From: Cellulomonas sp. P24
GTDB lineage: Bacteria > Actinomycetota > Actinomycetes > Actinomycetales > Cellulomonadaceae
Direction: 5' to 3'
Assembly: GCF_024704385.1 (NCBI RefSeq)
Contig: NZ_JAJDFX010000002.1
Span: 1 to 64,000, forward strand
Length of the DNA: 64,000 nt
Shown here: positions 47,259 through 56,587 of the stretch, one piece after another
Position numbering within the stretch: position 1 is the stretch's first letter
Layout of the letters: each line of letters opens with the position of its first letter
The notes under the pieces: model-generated
Told to the model about the DNA's origin: nothing
Database searches by the model: none
What the model saw: the letters and a program-made list of their open reading frames with translations, nothing else
Position numbers and translations under genes: made by a program

Positions 47259-47462
47259 CCGGCGCGCGCCCGAGACCGTCCCCGACACGGAGCGCAGTGG
47301 CGCTACCAATCCGCACCAGGAACCGATCCGAGACTCGGCAGGGCCCTGCTCCCGGTCGAGGCCGGAGCCTCACGCACATGGGGCGCCGGTGGCCGCGCCG
47401 AGTCGAGAGGGACCAGCAGCCGGCCAGACCGACGCATTACATGAGTACGCTATTATCGCCGC

Positions 47463-47894
47463 ATGTCGATGCCGGACGACGGATCCCCACCAAGTCCACC
47501 GACCCTTCCTGCGGGCGGAGTGCTGGCGCTGGCACCGGCCGCTGCGCTGTTCCATTCCTTGTCCGACCCGACGCGTCTGGCCGTCCTGCAGCATCTGACC
47601 CACGGTGAGCACCGGGTGCGGGACCTGACCGAGCATATCGGTCTCGCGCAGAGCACGGTGAGCGCGCACCTCGCATGCCTGAAGGAGTGTGGTCTGGTCG
47701 ACTCGCGCCCGCAGGGTCGGGCGTCGATGTTCTTCCTGACAACAGCCCCGGAGCTTCTCGACGTCCTCGCGGCGGCCGAGCGGCTGCTGGACGCGACCGG
47801 GCACGCGGTCGAGCTGTGCCCCACCTACGGTCTGGGCCGAACCGGCGGCCAGACATCGATGGCCGCGGCCACGCACGAGGAGAGCGTCCGATGA
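47463..47894 (+). CDS. CmtR-like cadmium/lead-responsive ArsR repressor
   Basis: A 143-residue ArsR/SmtB protein. The recognition helix region HIGLAQSTVSAHLACLKECG contains CLKEC, matching the Cys pair of mycobacterial CmtR (C57/C61), and a Cys in AVELCPTYGLG stands where CmtR has its third Cys. Such proteins sense Cd/Pb. It overlaps the P-type ATPase gene by ATGA, as an operon. An imperfect ACATG/CATGT repeat lies across the start. The identity to CmtR is inferred from motif spacing. Confidence 0.8.
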   Translation: MSMPDDGSPPSPPTLPAGGVLALAPAAALFHSLSDPTRLAVLQHLTHGEHRVRDLTEHIGLAQSTVSAHLACLKECGLVDSRPQGRASMFFLTTAPELLDVLAAAERLLDATGHAVELCPTYGLGRTGGQTSMAAATHEESVR

Positions 47895-49840
47895 GCGACG
47901 CCTGCTGCGCCGATCAGACCGCCGCCGCGGAGGTCGACGACAACGACGTCACCAGCATCTGGGGTGTCAGGGAGATCCGCGCCGGTCTCGTCGCGGGCAC
48001 ACTCCTGTTGGCCGCCTTCCTGCTCGGGCTGGGCGGTCAGGACGGGTGGGCGCTGGGACTGAACGTCGCCGCCCTGATGGTCGGGGCGAGCACCTTCGTA
48101 CCAGAGACCATGCAGAAGCTGGCCCGGGGCAAGATCGGCGTCGGCACCCTGATGACGATCGCCGCCGTCGGAGCAGTGATCCTCGGTGAGTTCGCCGAAG
48201 CCGCCACGCTCGCCTTCCTGTACTCCCTGAGCGAGGGCCTGGAGGAGTACTCCCTGGCCAAGACCCGCGGCGGCCTGCGCGCCCTGCTGTCCCTGGTACC
48301 CGACAAGGCCACGGTTCGACGGGCCGGGATCGAGCGGGTCATCGACCCGGCCGACCTCGCTGTAGGCGACACGATGCTCGTCAAGCCCGGGGAACGGCTC
48401 GCCACCGACGGCGCCATCCGCGTCGGTCGCACCACCCTGGACGTCTCGGCCATCACCGGTGAGTCGATCCCCGTCGAGGCAGGACCCGGCACCCCGGTGT
48501 ACGCGGGATCCATCAACGGCACCGGAGCTCTCGAGGTCGAGGTCACCACCACCTCCGAGAACAACTCCCTGGCCCGCATCGTGCACATCGTCGAGGCCGA
48601 GCAGTCGCGCAAGGGCGCCACCCAGCGCCTCGCCGACCGGGTCGCCAAGCCCCTCGTGCCCGCCATCATGATCGTCGCCACCCTCATCGCGGTCATCGGC
48701 TCCCTGCTCGGGGACCCGGGACTATGGATCCAACGGGCGCTGGTCGTGCTGGTAGCCGCGTCCCCGTGCGCCCTGGCCATCTCGGTGCCGGTCTCGGTCG
48801 TCTCCGCCATCGGGGCCGCCAGCCGATTCGGTGTGCTGATCAAGGGCGGCGCCGCCCTCGAGGCGCTCGGCGCCATCCGCATCATCGCCCTGGACAAGAC
48901 CGGCACCCTGACAGCCAACACCCCCACCGTCGTCGCCGTCGCCACCACCGCGGGCCACACCCGCGAGCACGTCCTCGCCGTCGCGGCCGCCCTTGAGGCG
49001 CGCAGCGAGCACCCCCTTGCCCGGGCGATCCTCTCCGCTGTCGACACGGTGCCCGACGCCGCTGACGTCCAGGCGGTCCCCGGCGCCGGCCTGATCGGCA
49101 ACGTCGAGGGCCGGCCGGTACGGCTGGGCCGACCCGGCTGGATCACCGCCGGGTACCTGGTCCACCAGGTGCAGCAGATGCAGGAAGCCGGGGCCACCGC
49201 CGTCCTCGTCGAGGAAGACGGGACGGTCGTCGGCGCGATCGCGGTCCGCGACGAGCTGCGTCCCGAAGCGCACGCGGTTGTCGCCGAGCTGCACCGCCAG
49301 GGCTACACCGTCACGATGCTCACCGGCGACAACGCCGCAACGGCCCACGCCGTGGCCGCCCAGGCCGGCATCACCGACGTCCACGCCGAACTGCGCCCAG
49401 AGGACAAGTCCACCCTGGTCGCCGCACTGCGCACGAAGACCCCCACAGCGATGGTCGGTGACGGCGTCAACGACGCCCCCGCCCTGGCCACCGCCGACCT
49501 CGGCATCGCGATGGGCGCCATGGGCTCCGACGTCGCACTGGAGACCGCAGACGTCGCCCTGATGGGCACGGACCTGCGCGCCCTGCCCCAAGCATTCGCC
49601 CACGCCCGGCGGGCCCGGCGCATCATGCTCCAGAACGTCGGGCTGTCGCTCACCCTGATCGCGATCCTGATCCCGCTGGCGGTGGCCGGGGTGCTCGGGC
49701 TGGCCGCCGTCGTCCTGATCCACGAACTCGCCGAGGTCGTCGTCATCGCCAACGGCGTGCGCGCAGGACGCACCACGAACCTGCACACCACCAGTCCCGC
49801 GACCAGCACGTCCAGTCCGCAGCAGGCCATGGCCCGATAG
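47891..49840 (+). CDS. P1B-type heavy-metal ATPase (CtpG/CadA-like)
   Basis: A 649-residue metal pump. It starts MSDACCADQ, with a Cys pair instead of an HMA domain. The actuator motif is AITGESIPVEAGPGT. The membrane metal site is VAASPCALAIS, that is SPC rather than CPC. The phosphorylation site is IALDKTGTLTAN, followed by HP in ARSEHPLARAI and GDGVNDAPALATADLGIAMG. The last span has VLIHELAEVVVIANG. It should export Cd, Zn or related ions. It is co-transcribed with the CmtR-like repressor, echoing the cmtR-ctpG association in mycobacteria. The metal specificity is not certain. Confidence 0.85.
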   Translation: MSDACCADQTAAAEVDDNDVTSIWGVREIRAGLVAGTLLLAAFLLGLGGQDGWALGLNVAALMVGASTFVPETMQKLARGKIGVGTLMTIAAVGAVILGEFAEAATLAFLYSLSEGLEEYSLAKTRGGLRALLSLVPDKATVRRAGIERVIDPADLAVGDTMLVKPGERLATDGAIRVGRTTLDVSAITGESIPVEAGPGTPVYAGSINGTGALEVEVTTTSENNSLARIVHIVEAEQSRKGATQRLADRVAKPLVPAIMIVATLIAVIGSLLGDPGLWIQRALVVLVAASPCALAISVPVSVVSAIGAASRFGVLIKGGAALEALGAIRIIALDKTGTLTANTPTVVAVATTAGHTREHVLAVAAALEARSEHPLARAILSAVDTVPDAADVQAVPGAGLIGNVEGRPVRLGRPGWITAGYLVHQVQQMQEAGATAVLVEEDGTVVGAIAVRDELRPEAHAVVAELHRQGYTVTMLTGDNAATAHAVAAQAGITDVHAELRPEDKSTLVAALRTKTPTAMVGDGVNDAPALATADLGIAMGAMGSDVALETADVALMGTDLRALPQAFAHARRARRIMLQNVGLSLTLIAILIPLAVAGVLGLAAVVLIHELAEVVVIANGVRAGRTTNLHTTSPATSTSSPQQAMAR

Positions 49841-49885
49841 CTGCTGCTAGGTCACCGACGGCCTCCCGCGCCTAGGCTCTCGGCC

Positions 49886-50221
49886 ATGCTGATCGCCAGG
49901 TCCGTCGCCCTGTTCATCCTGGCCGCGATCGCCGAGATCGGTGGCGCATGGCTCGTATGGCAGGGAGTGCGTGAACACCGCGGCCTGCTGTGGGTCGGCG
50001 CCGGGGTGATCGCGCTCGGTCTGTACGGCTTCGTCGCGACGCTGCAGGCCGACGCCAACTTCGGCCGCATCCTGGCCGCCTACGGCGGTGTGTTCGTGGC
50101 CGGTTCACTGACCTGGGGAATGGTGGTCGACGGATTTCGGCCCGACCGCTACGACATCATCGGCGCGGCTGTCTGCCTCGCTGGGGTCGCGGTCATCATG
50201 TACGCCCCCCGTGAGGCCTGA
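49886..50221 (+). CDS. YnfA-family (UPF0060) small membrane protein
   Basis: A 111-residue protein with four membrane spans and the family pattern [20 protein letters not shown] followed by [19 protein letters not shown] and [18 protein letters not shown]. Function in transport is suspected for the family; it is often found near metal or drug exporters. It is 45 bases after the ATPase gene and may be co-transcribed. Confidence 0.85.
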   Translation: MLIARSVALFILAAIAEIGGAWLVWQGVREHRGLLWVGAGVIALGLYGFVATLQADANFGRILAAYGGVFVAGSLTWGMVVDGFRPDRYDIIGAAVCLAGVAVIMYAPREA

Positions 50222-50257
50222 CCGTCCTCCCCGCCGAGAGGCCGCTCGATCCCAGAC

Positions 50258-50278
50258 GGCGCCGCCGTGCGCGGCGCC
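50258..50278. terminator. perfect GC hairpin between convergent genes
   Basis: GGCGCCGC-CGTGC-GCGGCGCC has an 8-bp perfect stem and a 5-base loop. It lies between the YnfA stop (50221) and the histidine-kinase stop (50403), which converge. It is a likely bidirectional terminator, though it lacks a T tract. Confidence 0.6.
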
Positions 50279-50402
50279 GGCGAGGTGCCCTACCGCATCG
50301 CGAAGGCTGACTTGCGGGCTGCGTCGTGACGACCCCGTGCCACGGCCAGGCTGGCACGCGCGCAGGCCTGCCCTCGGCGGCTTGACGCCCAAGGCCCGGC
50401 CG

Positions 50403-51562
50403 TCAGCGAGGCATTGACCTGCGGTGCTCGCGATTGCGGGCGGTTGAGGGCGCGGGGAAGTGAATCCGGAAGGTGGCGCCAGTTCCTGGGCCTTTGCTCG
50501 AGGCGGTCAGGGTTCCACCATGGGCTTGGACGATCGCGCGCGCGATCGTCAGGCCGATGCCGCTGCCCGCCGTGGTACGAGTTCGGGACGTGTCGGCCCG
50601 GTAGAACCTCTCGAAGAGCCGTTCGGCGTTCGAAGGGTCGAACCCTTCGCCCGTGTCGATGACCTTCAGCGTGGCGCCGGTGGGTTCTGCGTCGACGACC
50701 ACGCGCACCGTGCCACCAGCGGGTGTGTGGCGAAGCGCGTTGTCGAGCAGGTTCGCGAGGGTTTCGCCGAGCCTTTGGCGGTCGACCTGGACGATCGGCG
50801 CGCGGCCGGCGGCCTCGATGTCCAGCCGCCTTCCAGCGGCGGTGTACCGGGCGCGGGCCGCTACTACTGCTTCTGTAGCGAGCCCCGCGAGGTCTACGGG
50901 CTGGGGGTGCAGGTCGAGCTGGCGTTCTTCGGCTCGTGAGACGGCGCCCATGTCGGCCACGAGGTGCTGGAGTCGCAGCGTCTGCTCTCTCAACGTGGCC
51001 ATCGTGGCATCGTCGGCGGGCAGGACGCCGTCCACGACGGCCTCGACTGTCGCATCGAGCGACGCCAGGGGCGTGCGCAGCTCGTGGGCGAGGTCACCGA
51101 TCAGGCGACGGCGCGTGGTCTCGGTCTCGGCAAGGCGGGCGGCCATCGCGTTGAAGGAGTCCGCGAGCTGGGTGAACTCAGGGCCGATCGCCGGCGCCTC
51201 GACACGGGCATCCAGGTTTCCTCGAGCGATCCGGTCGGCCGCCACCGCGACGGCGGCCACGGATCCTGCCAGGCGTCGGGCCACGATCCACGTGACCACG
51301 GCCGCGGTCAGAATGGCGACCGGCATGGCGACGCCCAGCGAGACGAAGACGGCATTGGCGAATGCCTCGTTGACGTGGGTCTGCACGCCCTGTTCGATCC
51401 CGGACCCCATGGCCATCCGCAGGTGGGACTGAAAGATCGCAGGCGCGATGACCAGCGCGACGCCCAGGAGGGTCGCGCCGCCAGAGAGCACAACGAGCCC
51501 GAGGGACGCCGCGAGGCGCCAGACGAAGCCGAGGGGGCGCGTCTGCGACGTGGGGTCTTCAT
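50403..51562 (-). CDS. sensor histidine kinase of the metal region, one frameshift
   Basis: A membrane kinase with two spans (FVWRLAASLGLVVLSGGATL and FVSLGVAMPVAILTAAVVTW), a HAMP region, the His box RRLIGDLAHELRTPLASLD, the N box ETLANLLDNALRHTPAGG and G boxes (VIDTGEGFDPSN, AGSGIGLTIARAIV). An ATG at 51562 overlaps the regulator stop (ATGA) and reads MKTPRRRRAP; after the G5 run 51533-51537 the frame changes and continues into the first span. One extra base joins them into a normal N-terminus. Otherwise the gene would need an unusual start. The paired regulator is encoded just upstream. The signal is unknown; copper or envelope stress would fit the neighbours. Confidence 0.8.
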
Positions 51563-52317
51563 CCGAGTCCGATCCGGTAGCCGACGCCACGCACCGTGCG
51601 GACGTACCGAGGTGCGGCGACGTCGTCGCCCAGCTTGTGGCGGACGTGTCCGAGGTGGATGTCCACAATTCGCTCGTCACCGAACCAGCTCGGCCCCCAG
51701 ACCCGCTCGATCAGTCGGGCGCGACTGAACGCCATACCCGGACGTGAGGACAGGACCTCCAGGAGATCGAATTCGATCGGCGTCAGAGCGACCAGCTTGT
51801 CGCCGAGCCACACCTCGCGGGCCTCGGGGTCGATCGCCAGGTCTCCGAATCGGCGCAGCGGTTCAGCGTCTGCGGGCGCGGCTGTCCCTGCGACGGCGGG
51901 CGCGGTCCGGGGGCGGCGCATCATTGAACGGATCCGGGCGACGAGCACCCGCGCGGAGAAGGGTTTGGACATGTAGTCGTCGGCCCCGACGGACAGCCCG
52001 ACGAGGGTGTCGATCTCCTCGGTGCGCGCGGTGAGCATGATGACGTACGCGTCACTGAACGTGCGCAGCTGACGGCAGACCTCGATCCCGTCGATCCCCG
52101 GCATCATCCAGTCGAGCACGACGACGTCGGGCGTGATTTCTCGCGCGAGGCGCAGGGCCTCGTGCCCTTCGGCGGCAGTCGTGACGTCGAAGCCTTCGCG
52201 CTCGAGATACGCCGCCACGACCCGGACCAACGCCGGCTCGTCATCGACCACCAACGCCCTGACACGTGGCACAGGCGAGGGGTCCGCGTCAGACGTGGAC
52301 CCCTCACGTGTCGCCAT
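51559..52317 (-). CDS. OmpR-family response regulator
   Basis: A 252-residue regulator. The receiver domain begins RVRALVVDDEPALVRVVAA, with the phospho-Asp in VVVLDWMMPGIDG and the Lys in DDYMSKPFSARVL. The C-terminal winged helix contains LTPIEFDLLEVLSSRPG and ERIVDIHLGHVRHKLGDD. ATG 52317 is preceded by GGGAGAGG and starts MATREGSTSDADP. It overlaps the kinase gene by ATGA. Confidence 0.9.
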   Translation of the reverse strand: MATREGSTSDADPSPVPRVRALVVDDEPALVRVVAAYLEREGFDVTTAAEGHEALRLAREITPDVVVLDWMMPGIDGIEVCRQLRTFSDAYVIMLTARTEEIDTLVGLSVGADDYMSKPFSARVLVARIRSMMRRPRTAPAVAGTAAPADAEPLRRFGDLAIDPEAREVWLGDKLVALTPIEFDLLEVLSSRPGMAFSRARLIERVWGPSWFGDERIVDIHLGHVRHKLGDDVAAPRYVRTVRGVGYRIGLG

Positions 52318-52416
52318 GTTCCAGGCCTCTCCCGCTTCGTCGAATCCTTGGTAGCGAGCCTCGTGCTCCCGGGACCCCTCTCCTCGCCCATCGCCCATCG
52401 TCCGTGGGCGAGGAGG

Positions 52417-53043
52417 TCAGGACACCGTCAGCTCGGTAGACATCCCCGCGCCGTAGTGACCGGGAAGGTTGCAGACCAGCTCATATCGCCCGGGCGCCAG
52501 AGTCAGCGTGACCCACCCGGACGAACCGGGGCGGATACCGTCGCCAGCACCCTGGGCGCCGCTCGCGGACGCCTCTCCGAGGGTGCCCTCCTCGCTGATC
52601 TTGGAGTTGGCACCGATCGGACGCATGCCCGCCTTCTGGTTGTCTCCCAGCGGGAGCACGACCAACTCGTGATCGATGCTGCCGAAGTTGGTCGCCACGA
52701 AGGAAACGGTCCCCGCGGGCACGGTTGCGTGGTCAAGGCTCAGGCGCATGACACCGCCGCTCATGTGGTTGCGGCCGCCCATCATGGCGCCACCCATCAT
52801 GGGTCCCCCCATGCTGGTCAGGGACACATTCACAACAGCTCCTGGCAGATCCGGAACTGCCTGAGATGCGCCGGGGAGAAACCCGGAACCGGCAGCGCCG
52901 AGCCGTGTCCTGGTGGTGGCCGCGACGCCTGGACCGAAGGCACCGGCCCACGCCGAGGCCGCCAGCACGGAGCCGAGCAAGACCGCGACCGCGACGGTCA
53001 GCGCCGCGATGAGCCAGCCCCGCCTGACCGTCGTCGCCATCAT
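52417..53043 (-). CDS. exported cupredoxin-like copper protein
   Basis: A 208-residue protein with an N-terminal membrane segment (GWLIAALTVAVAVLLGSVLA), a Met/Gly-rich stretch (MGGPMMGGAMMGGRNHMSGG) and a C-terminal cupredoxin domain. Probable type-1 copper ligands are His in NFGSIDHELVVLPLG, and Cys, His and Met in ELVCNLPGHYGAGM. It is likely to carry or buffer copper outside the membrane and overlaps the SHOCT gene by ATGA. Confidence 0.8.
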   Translation of the reverse strand: MMATTVRRGWLIAALTVAVAVLLGSVLAASAWAGAFGPGVAATTRTRLGAAGSGFLPGASQAVPDLPGAVVNVSLTSMGGPMMGGAMMGGRNHMSGGVMRLSLDHATVPAGTVSFVATNFGSIDHELVVLPLGDNQKAGMRPIGANSKISEEGTLGEASASGAQGAGDGIRPGSSGWVTLTLAPGRYELVCNLPGHYGAGMSTELTVS

Positions 53044-53312
53044 CGGCCACCACGGGCGGCGAACAGCGCCGCGCGCTGCGCCTGGTAGGTCTCGAGGTCA
53101 AGCTCACCCGACGCGAACCGACGGTCGAGAATGTCGAGCGCGGACTCCTGGCCTGCCACCTGGTGCGGCGCCGGCGTCGTCGCGCCGGAGTGTGAGCTCG
53201 ACGGGAGCAGTCGGACCAGCAGCCAGATGATCGCTGCGATCAGGATGATCCAGAACAGCCCCATGAAGATCCACGCGCCGCCACCCATGCCGCCGCCATA
53301 CCAACCCATCAT
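53040..53312 (-). CDS. SHOCT-domain small membrane protein
   Basis: A 90-residue protein with a Met/Gly/Trp N-terminus (MMGWYGGGMGGGAWIFMGLF), one membrane span and a C-terminal SHOCT motif (LDILDRRFASGELDLETYQA). ATG 53312 is preceded by AAGGAGA; the longer reading lacks support. Such proteins recur beside copper genes. It overlaps the cupredoxin gene. Confidence 0.85.
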   Translation of the reverse strand: MMGWYGGGMGGGAWIFMGLFWIILIAAIIWLLVRLLPSSSHSGATTPAPHQVAGQESALDILDRRFASGELDLETYQAQRAALFAARGGR

Positions 53313-53530
53313 GTCCGTCTCCTTCGCTCGTGTGCCTGACCTCGGTATGCCACCAGCGTCTCGCTGCGATACGAGGAAGCCCCCGAGGAACGATGAAGTT
53401 CCCGCAAAGATCACGAGGCTCTCGGGAGCCATCGTGACGATTCTCATGCCGTCGCCGGACAGCGGGACGTCGATGGGGACGGATCAACGACTCGCTACGG
53501 CGTCACGCACCTGAGCGCACCGGCGCAGGG

Positions 53531-54577
53531 TCAGTGAGGGTGGCGGTGCCGCAGGTCGGGGTAGTGCTCGTGGGTGTGCTCGATCGCGGGGTGGGTGTGC
53601 GCGTGGGAGTGCCAGGTTCCTGCCGGCACGGGCTGGGCGTGGGCGTGCTGGTGCTCGGCGTCGTGGGTGTGCGAGTGCTCATGGGTGATCGCGTCGTGGG
53701 TGTGCTCGTGCTCGTGGCGCTCGGTGAGGTGCAACCAGACTCCGGCGGCCATGAAAGCTCCCGCCGCGCCCATGGGCCACGTCAGGCTGTCGCCGAGCGC
53801 AATCGCCAGGAGGGCACCGAAGAACGGGGCGACGGAGAAGTACGCGGCGGCGCGAGCGGTGCCGACATGGCGCATCGCGACGATTAAGAGAACGAGGCTG
53901 ACGCCGTAGGCGAAGAACCCCACGCCCAGGGCCGCGACGATGCTCTTGGCAGCGGGGAGCTGGGCACCGAGGGCGAACGCGAGGACAAGGTTCACTGGTC
54001 CGGCGACCGCGCCTTTGACCGTTGCGAGCCAGGTCGCGTCCGTGAGCGCGACCTTCCGGGTCAGGTTGTTGTCCAGGCCCCAGGACAGGCATGCGCCGAG
54101 GATCGCGAGCGACGGCCACGGGCTGCCGAAGCTCACGCCGGTGGGCACGGACAGAACGATGGCACCGCCGACGATCGCGAGCATTCCGAGCGCGACGCGG
54201 CGATCGACGTTCTCCTTGAACACGAACCATGCGAGGAGCGCGGTGAACACGCCCTCGGCGTTGAGCAGCAGCGACGCCCCCGACGCCGGCGTGTTCGACA
54301 GGCCCAGCATCAGCAGGACCGGCCCGAGGAGCCCTCCGAAGAAGACCGCACCTGCAAGTGGCAGCAGCTCGCCGCGCGCCAACCGCACCCGTGGTGAGCG
54401 ACGGACCACGCGGATCAGGCCGAGCCCGAGCCCCGAGCCGCAGTAGAGCAACCCCGCCAGCAGCCATGGGCTGACGTCACCGAGAAGGACTTTTGCCAAC
54501 GGCGTCCCGGCGCCGAACAGCGCCGCCGAGACCAGTGCGGCCTGCACGCCCCGGTTGCGAAGACTGGCCAGCATCAC
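53531..54577 (-). CDS. EamA/DMT transporter with His-rich C-terminal tail
   Basis: A 348-residue protein with about ten membrane spans in two EamA repeats (residues 10-150 and 155-285) and a tail of about 65 residues with some 24 His residues (HEHEHTHDAITHEHSHTHDA, then similar). The tail is a probable metal-binding segment, so the substrate may be a metal or metal complex. The DMT family usually exports small molecules. No close operon partner is seen; the next gene upstream is 200 bases away. Confidence 0.8.
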   Translation of the reverse strand: MMLASLRNRGVQAALVSAALFGAGTPLAKVLLGDVSPWLLAGLLYCGSGLGLGLIRVVRRSPRVRLARGELLPLAGAVFFGGLLGPVLLMLGLSNTPASGASLLLNAEGVFTALLAWFVFKENVDRRVALGMLAIVGGAIVLSVPTGVSFGSPWPSLAILGACLSWGLDNNLTRKVALTDATWLATVKGAVAGPVNLVLAFALGAQLPAAKSIVAALGVGFFAYGVSLVLLIVAMRHVGTARAAAYFSVAPFFGALLAIALGDSLTWPMGAAGAFMAAGVWLHLTERHEHEHTHDAITHEHSHTHDAEHQHAHAQPVPAGTWHSHAHTHPAIEHTHEHYPDLRHRHPH

Positions 54578-54777
54578 TCGCCATCACCCCACGCCCGGAC
54601 GCCCGGCACGCGGGCTGCGCCGGCGAGCATGGCGACGACGTTGCCATGGCGGTGACTTGCTGACCGACGAGTTGGCTTGCTATCTGCGTGCATGCGCAGA
54701 TACTTCCACGACTGCGCCTTCAGTTCCCTCGACGACGAAGAACCGAACGCAAACGTCCCCCGGCTCACCCCGGCGGG

Positions 54778-55416
54778 TCAGCTGGCGCCGACACCGCCAG
54801 AGCACGCAGCGCCGGGCTCAGGGGTCTGGGGACCGTTCGCGTACTTCGCGACGAACGCCGGCAACCGAGGGTCAGACGCGCTCGTCATGGTCAGCTGCAA
54901 GCCCCACGCGCTCGCGACCACCGGTGAGCTCAGCCCGGGGAACGGGCTCAGCAGGCCGTAAGGGTTCTTGCCAATCACGCCGGTAAGGATCGCCACCTGG
55001 TCCGCGGGAAGGTCGGGGCTGTAGGTCACCCAGACCGCACCATGCTCCAGAGAGTGCACCGCGTACTCGTTCTTCACAGGCGTCGTGTAGACCGCACAGT
55101 TCGTCAACGTCTCCGAGTGGTCACCGCCGACGGGCGGCGTCTCTGGGTACGTCACAGCCCCCTCCACGTGGTTGCGCGCCAGGTTCGGGTACTCCTTGAC
55201 CCCGGCGATCGGGGTGCTAGCGGCTTCGGCGATCGTGGAGTTGCGTGCCTGCTGGCGAAGGAGCACAGCTGCCGTGATCCCGCCCAGGACCAGGACGAGG
55301 ACGACAACGACGGCTGTGACCAGCAAGGTCCTGCGTCGCTCCTGACGCTTCTGTTCGGTACGCAGGGCAGCCAACACAGCCGCACGGTCGTTCGCCTGGT
55401 TCTCGCGCTTGCTCAC
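54778..55416 (-). CDS. DUF3105 membrane-anchored protein
   Basis: A 212-residue protein with a charged N-terminus, one membrane span (TLLVTAVVVVLVLVLGGITA) and an extracellular DUF3105 domain (NLARNHVEGAVTYPETPPVG, GGDHSETLTNCAVYTTPV, NEYAVHSLEHGAVWVTYSPD). The family role is unknown; it appears with DUF305 and copper proteins. The His/Cys pattern could bind metal. Confidence 0.8.
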   Translation of the reverse strand: MSKRENQANDRAAVLAALRTEQKRQERRRTLLVTAVVVVLVLVLGGITAAVLLRQQARNSTIAEAASTPIAGVKEYPNLARNHVEGAVTYPETPPVGGDHSETLTNCAVYTTPVKNEYAVHSLEHGAVWVTYSPDLPADQVAILTGVIGKNPYGLLSPFPGLSSPVVASAWGLQLTMTSASDPRLPAFVAKYANGPQTPEPGAACSGGVGAS

Positions 55417-55957
55417 GTGGCTCCTCAGATTCAGATGGCCTGTCTAGGCAAGACTCGCTGCACCCTTGCCCGACCCCGACACAGACGCGGGCATCCACCA
55501 CCCTCTACCGACTATATGAAGTCTCGAGTCGAAGTCGATGAAGATTCCATCAAGTCCCCGTCGGCTCGGGCGCAGCAATGTCGGCCGATCCGCGTCAATC
55601 GATGACCCGCGCCTGGCGGTGTGGCGGTACGTCTACTCGCGGAGCCGTGACGATGGCGTGCGTCGACTGGGTCGAGCACCAACCGTCGCGGGCGATCTTC
55701 GTCCACCGCAGCGACGCGGCCGCCTCATGCGACGTGGGACAGGACCGTCATCATGCCGAGCGCAGCGTGGTACGTGTTGTGGCAGTGCAGGGCCGCCACC
55801 CCGGCCGCGCGATCTGTCGTCCGCGAGGCGCGCGTGCTCCTGTGAATCTCCCCAACACTCGGAACGGTTGCCTCGGGACGCATACCAGCGAGCCGGCCAG
55901 TGAGCGCCGCACACCGCAAGTGCACGATCGCACCTCGCCCCGCTGTCTTCCCCCGAG
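55417..55957. other. intergenic region with a gene remnant
   Basis: This stretch holds no intact gene. It contains a short copy of the 3' end of the multicopper oxidase gene at about 55723-55797 and upstream sequence for the DUF3105 gene. Confidence 0.5.
55723..55797 (-). pseudogene. 3' remnant of a second multicopper oxidase gene
   Basis: About 75 bases match the end of the multicopper oxidase gene at 59453-59527 with roughly eight differences. The minus-strand reading gives ALHCHNTYHAALGMMTVLSH, the last copper-ligand motif, and then the stop. Sequence upstream of it shows no further similarity. It is therefore a fragment, left by recombination or deletion of a duplicate oxidase gene. Confidence 0.7.
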
Positions 55958-56566
55958 TCAGTGGCTCAGTATCGACTTCATCTCGGCGAGCTCGGCACCC
56001 TGGTCACTGGTGATCGTCGCCGCGAAGTGCCGAGCCAGAATGCTCTCGCCGCTCCTTGCTTCCACGTCGGCCCGATCGATCGAGCTGGTGTGGTGCTCGA
56101 TCATCAGGGACAGGAACTGGCGATCGAACGCGAGACCCGAGGCGTCTTCGAGATCGGCCACCTGCTGGGCCGTGACCAGCCCTGGCATCGAGGCGTCGCG
56201 ATCGCGCGCTGGTATCGAGCCGATCTCCGGAACCTCGGCGCCCCACGCTTGGAGCCAGGAGGTCATGGCGTCGAACTCCGCGGCGCGCGCCGTCAGGATC
56301 GACTCGGCTAGCCGCTGGGTGTCCGGGTCGCTTGATCGTTCCGCCGCAAGCCGCGCGATCGCCAGAGCGCCACTGTGAACGATGACCATCTGGGCGAATT
56401 CGACGTCGGCGTCATTGTGCGCCTCGAGCATGCTCGCCGATGCCGAAATCTCAGCCGGCTGCCCTGTGGGCGTCGCCTTGGGTTCCGATGCCGAGCAGGC
56501 AGTCAGGATCGCAAGAAGCGTCGCGGTCCCCAGGGCTGCGACATATCGCGTGCGGGTGGTGATCAC
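55958..56566 (-). CDS. DUF305 lipoprotein
   Basis: A 202-residue protein with a lipobox (LLAILTACSASEP) and two DUF305 repeats: FAQMVIVHSGALAIARLAAE and LSLMIEHHTSSIDRADVEA. The paired His motifs of this ferritin-like family are partly altered in the first repeat (VHSGA for HHQQA). It is often linked to copper resistance. It lies 22 bases from the M23 peptidase stop. Confidence 0.85.
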   Translation of the reverse strand: MITTRTRYVAALGTATLLAILTACSASEPKATPTGQPAEISASASMLEAHNDADVEFAQMVIVHSGALAIARLAAERSSDPDTQRLAESILTARAAEFDAMTSWLQAWGAEVPEIGSIPARDRDASMPGLVTAQQVADLEDASGLAFDRQFLSLMIEHHTSSIDRADVEARSGESILARHFAATITSDQGAELAEMKSILSH

Positions 56567-56587
56567 CGTGCTCCATCCAATCGACGG

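Noticed and set aside
52330-52350. TCGAATCC in the response-regulator upstream region as a second attachment core
   Set aside because: Only eight bases match the tRNA-like core and the acceptor part is missing.
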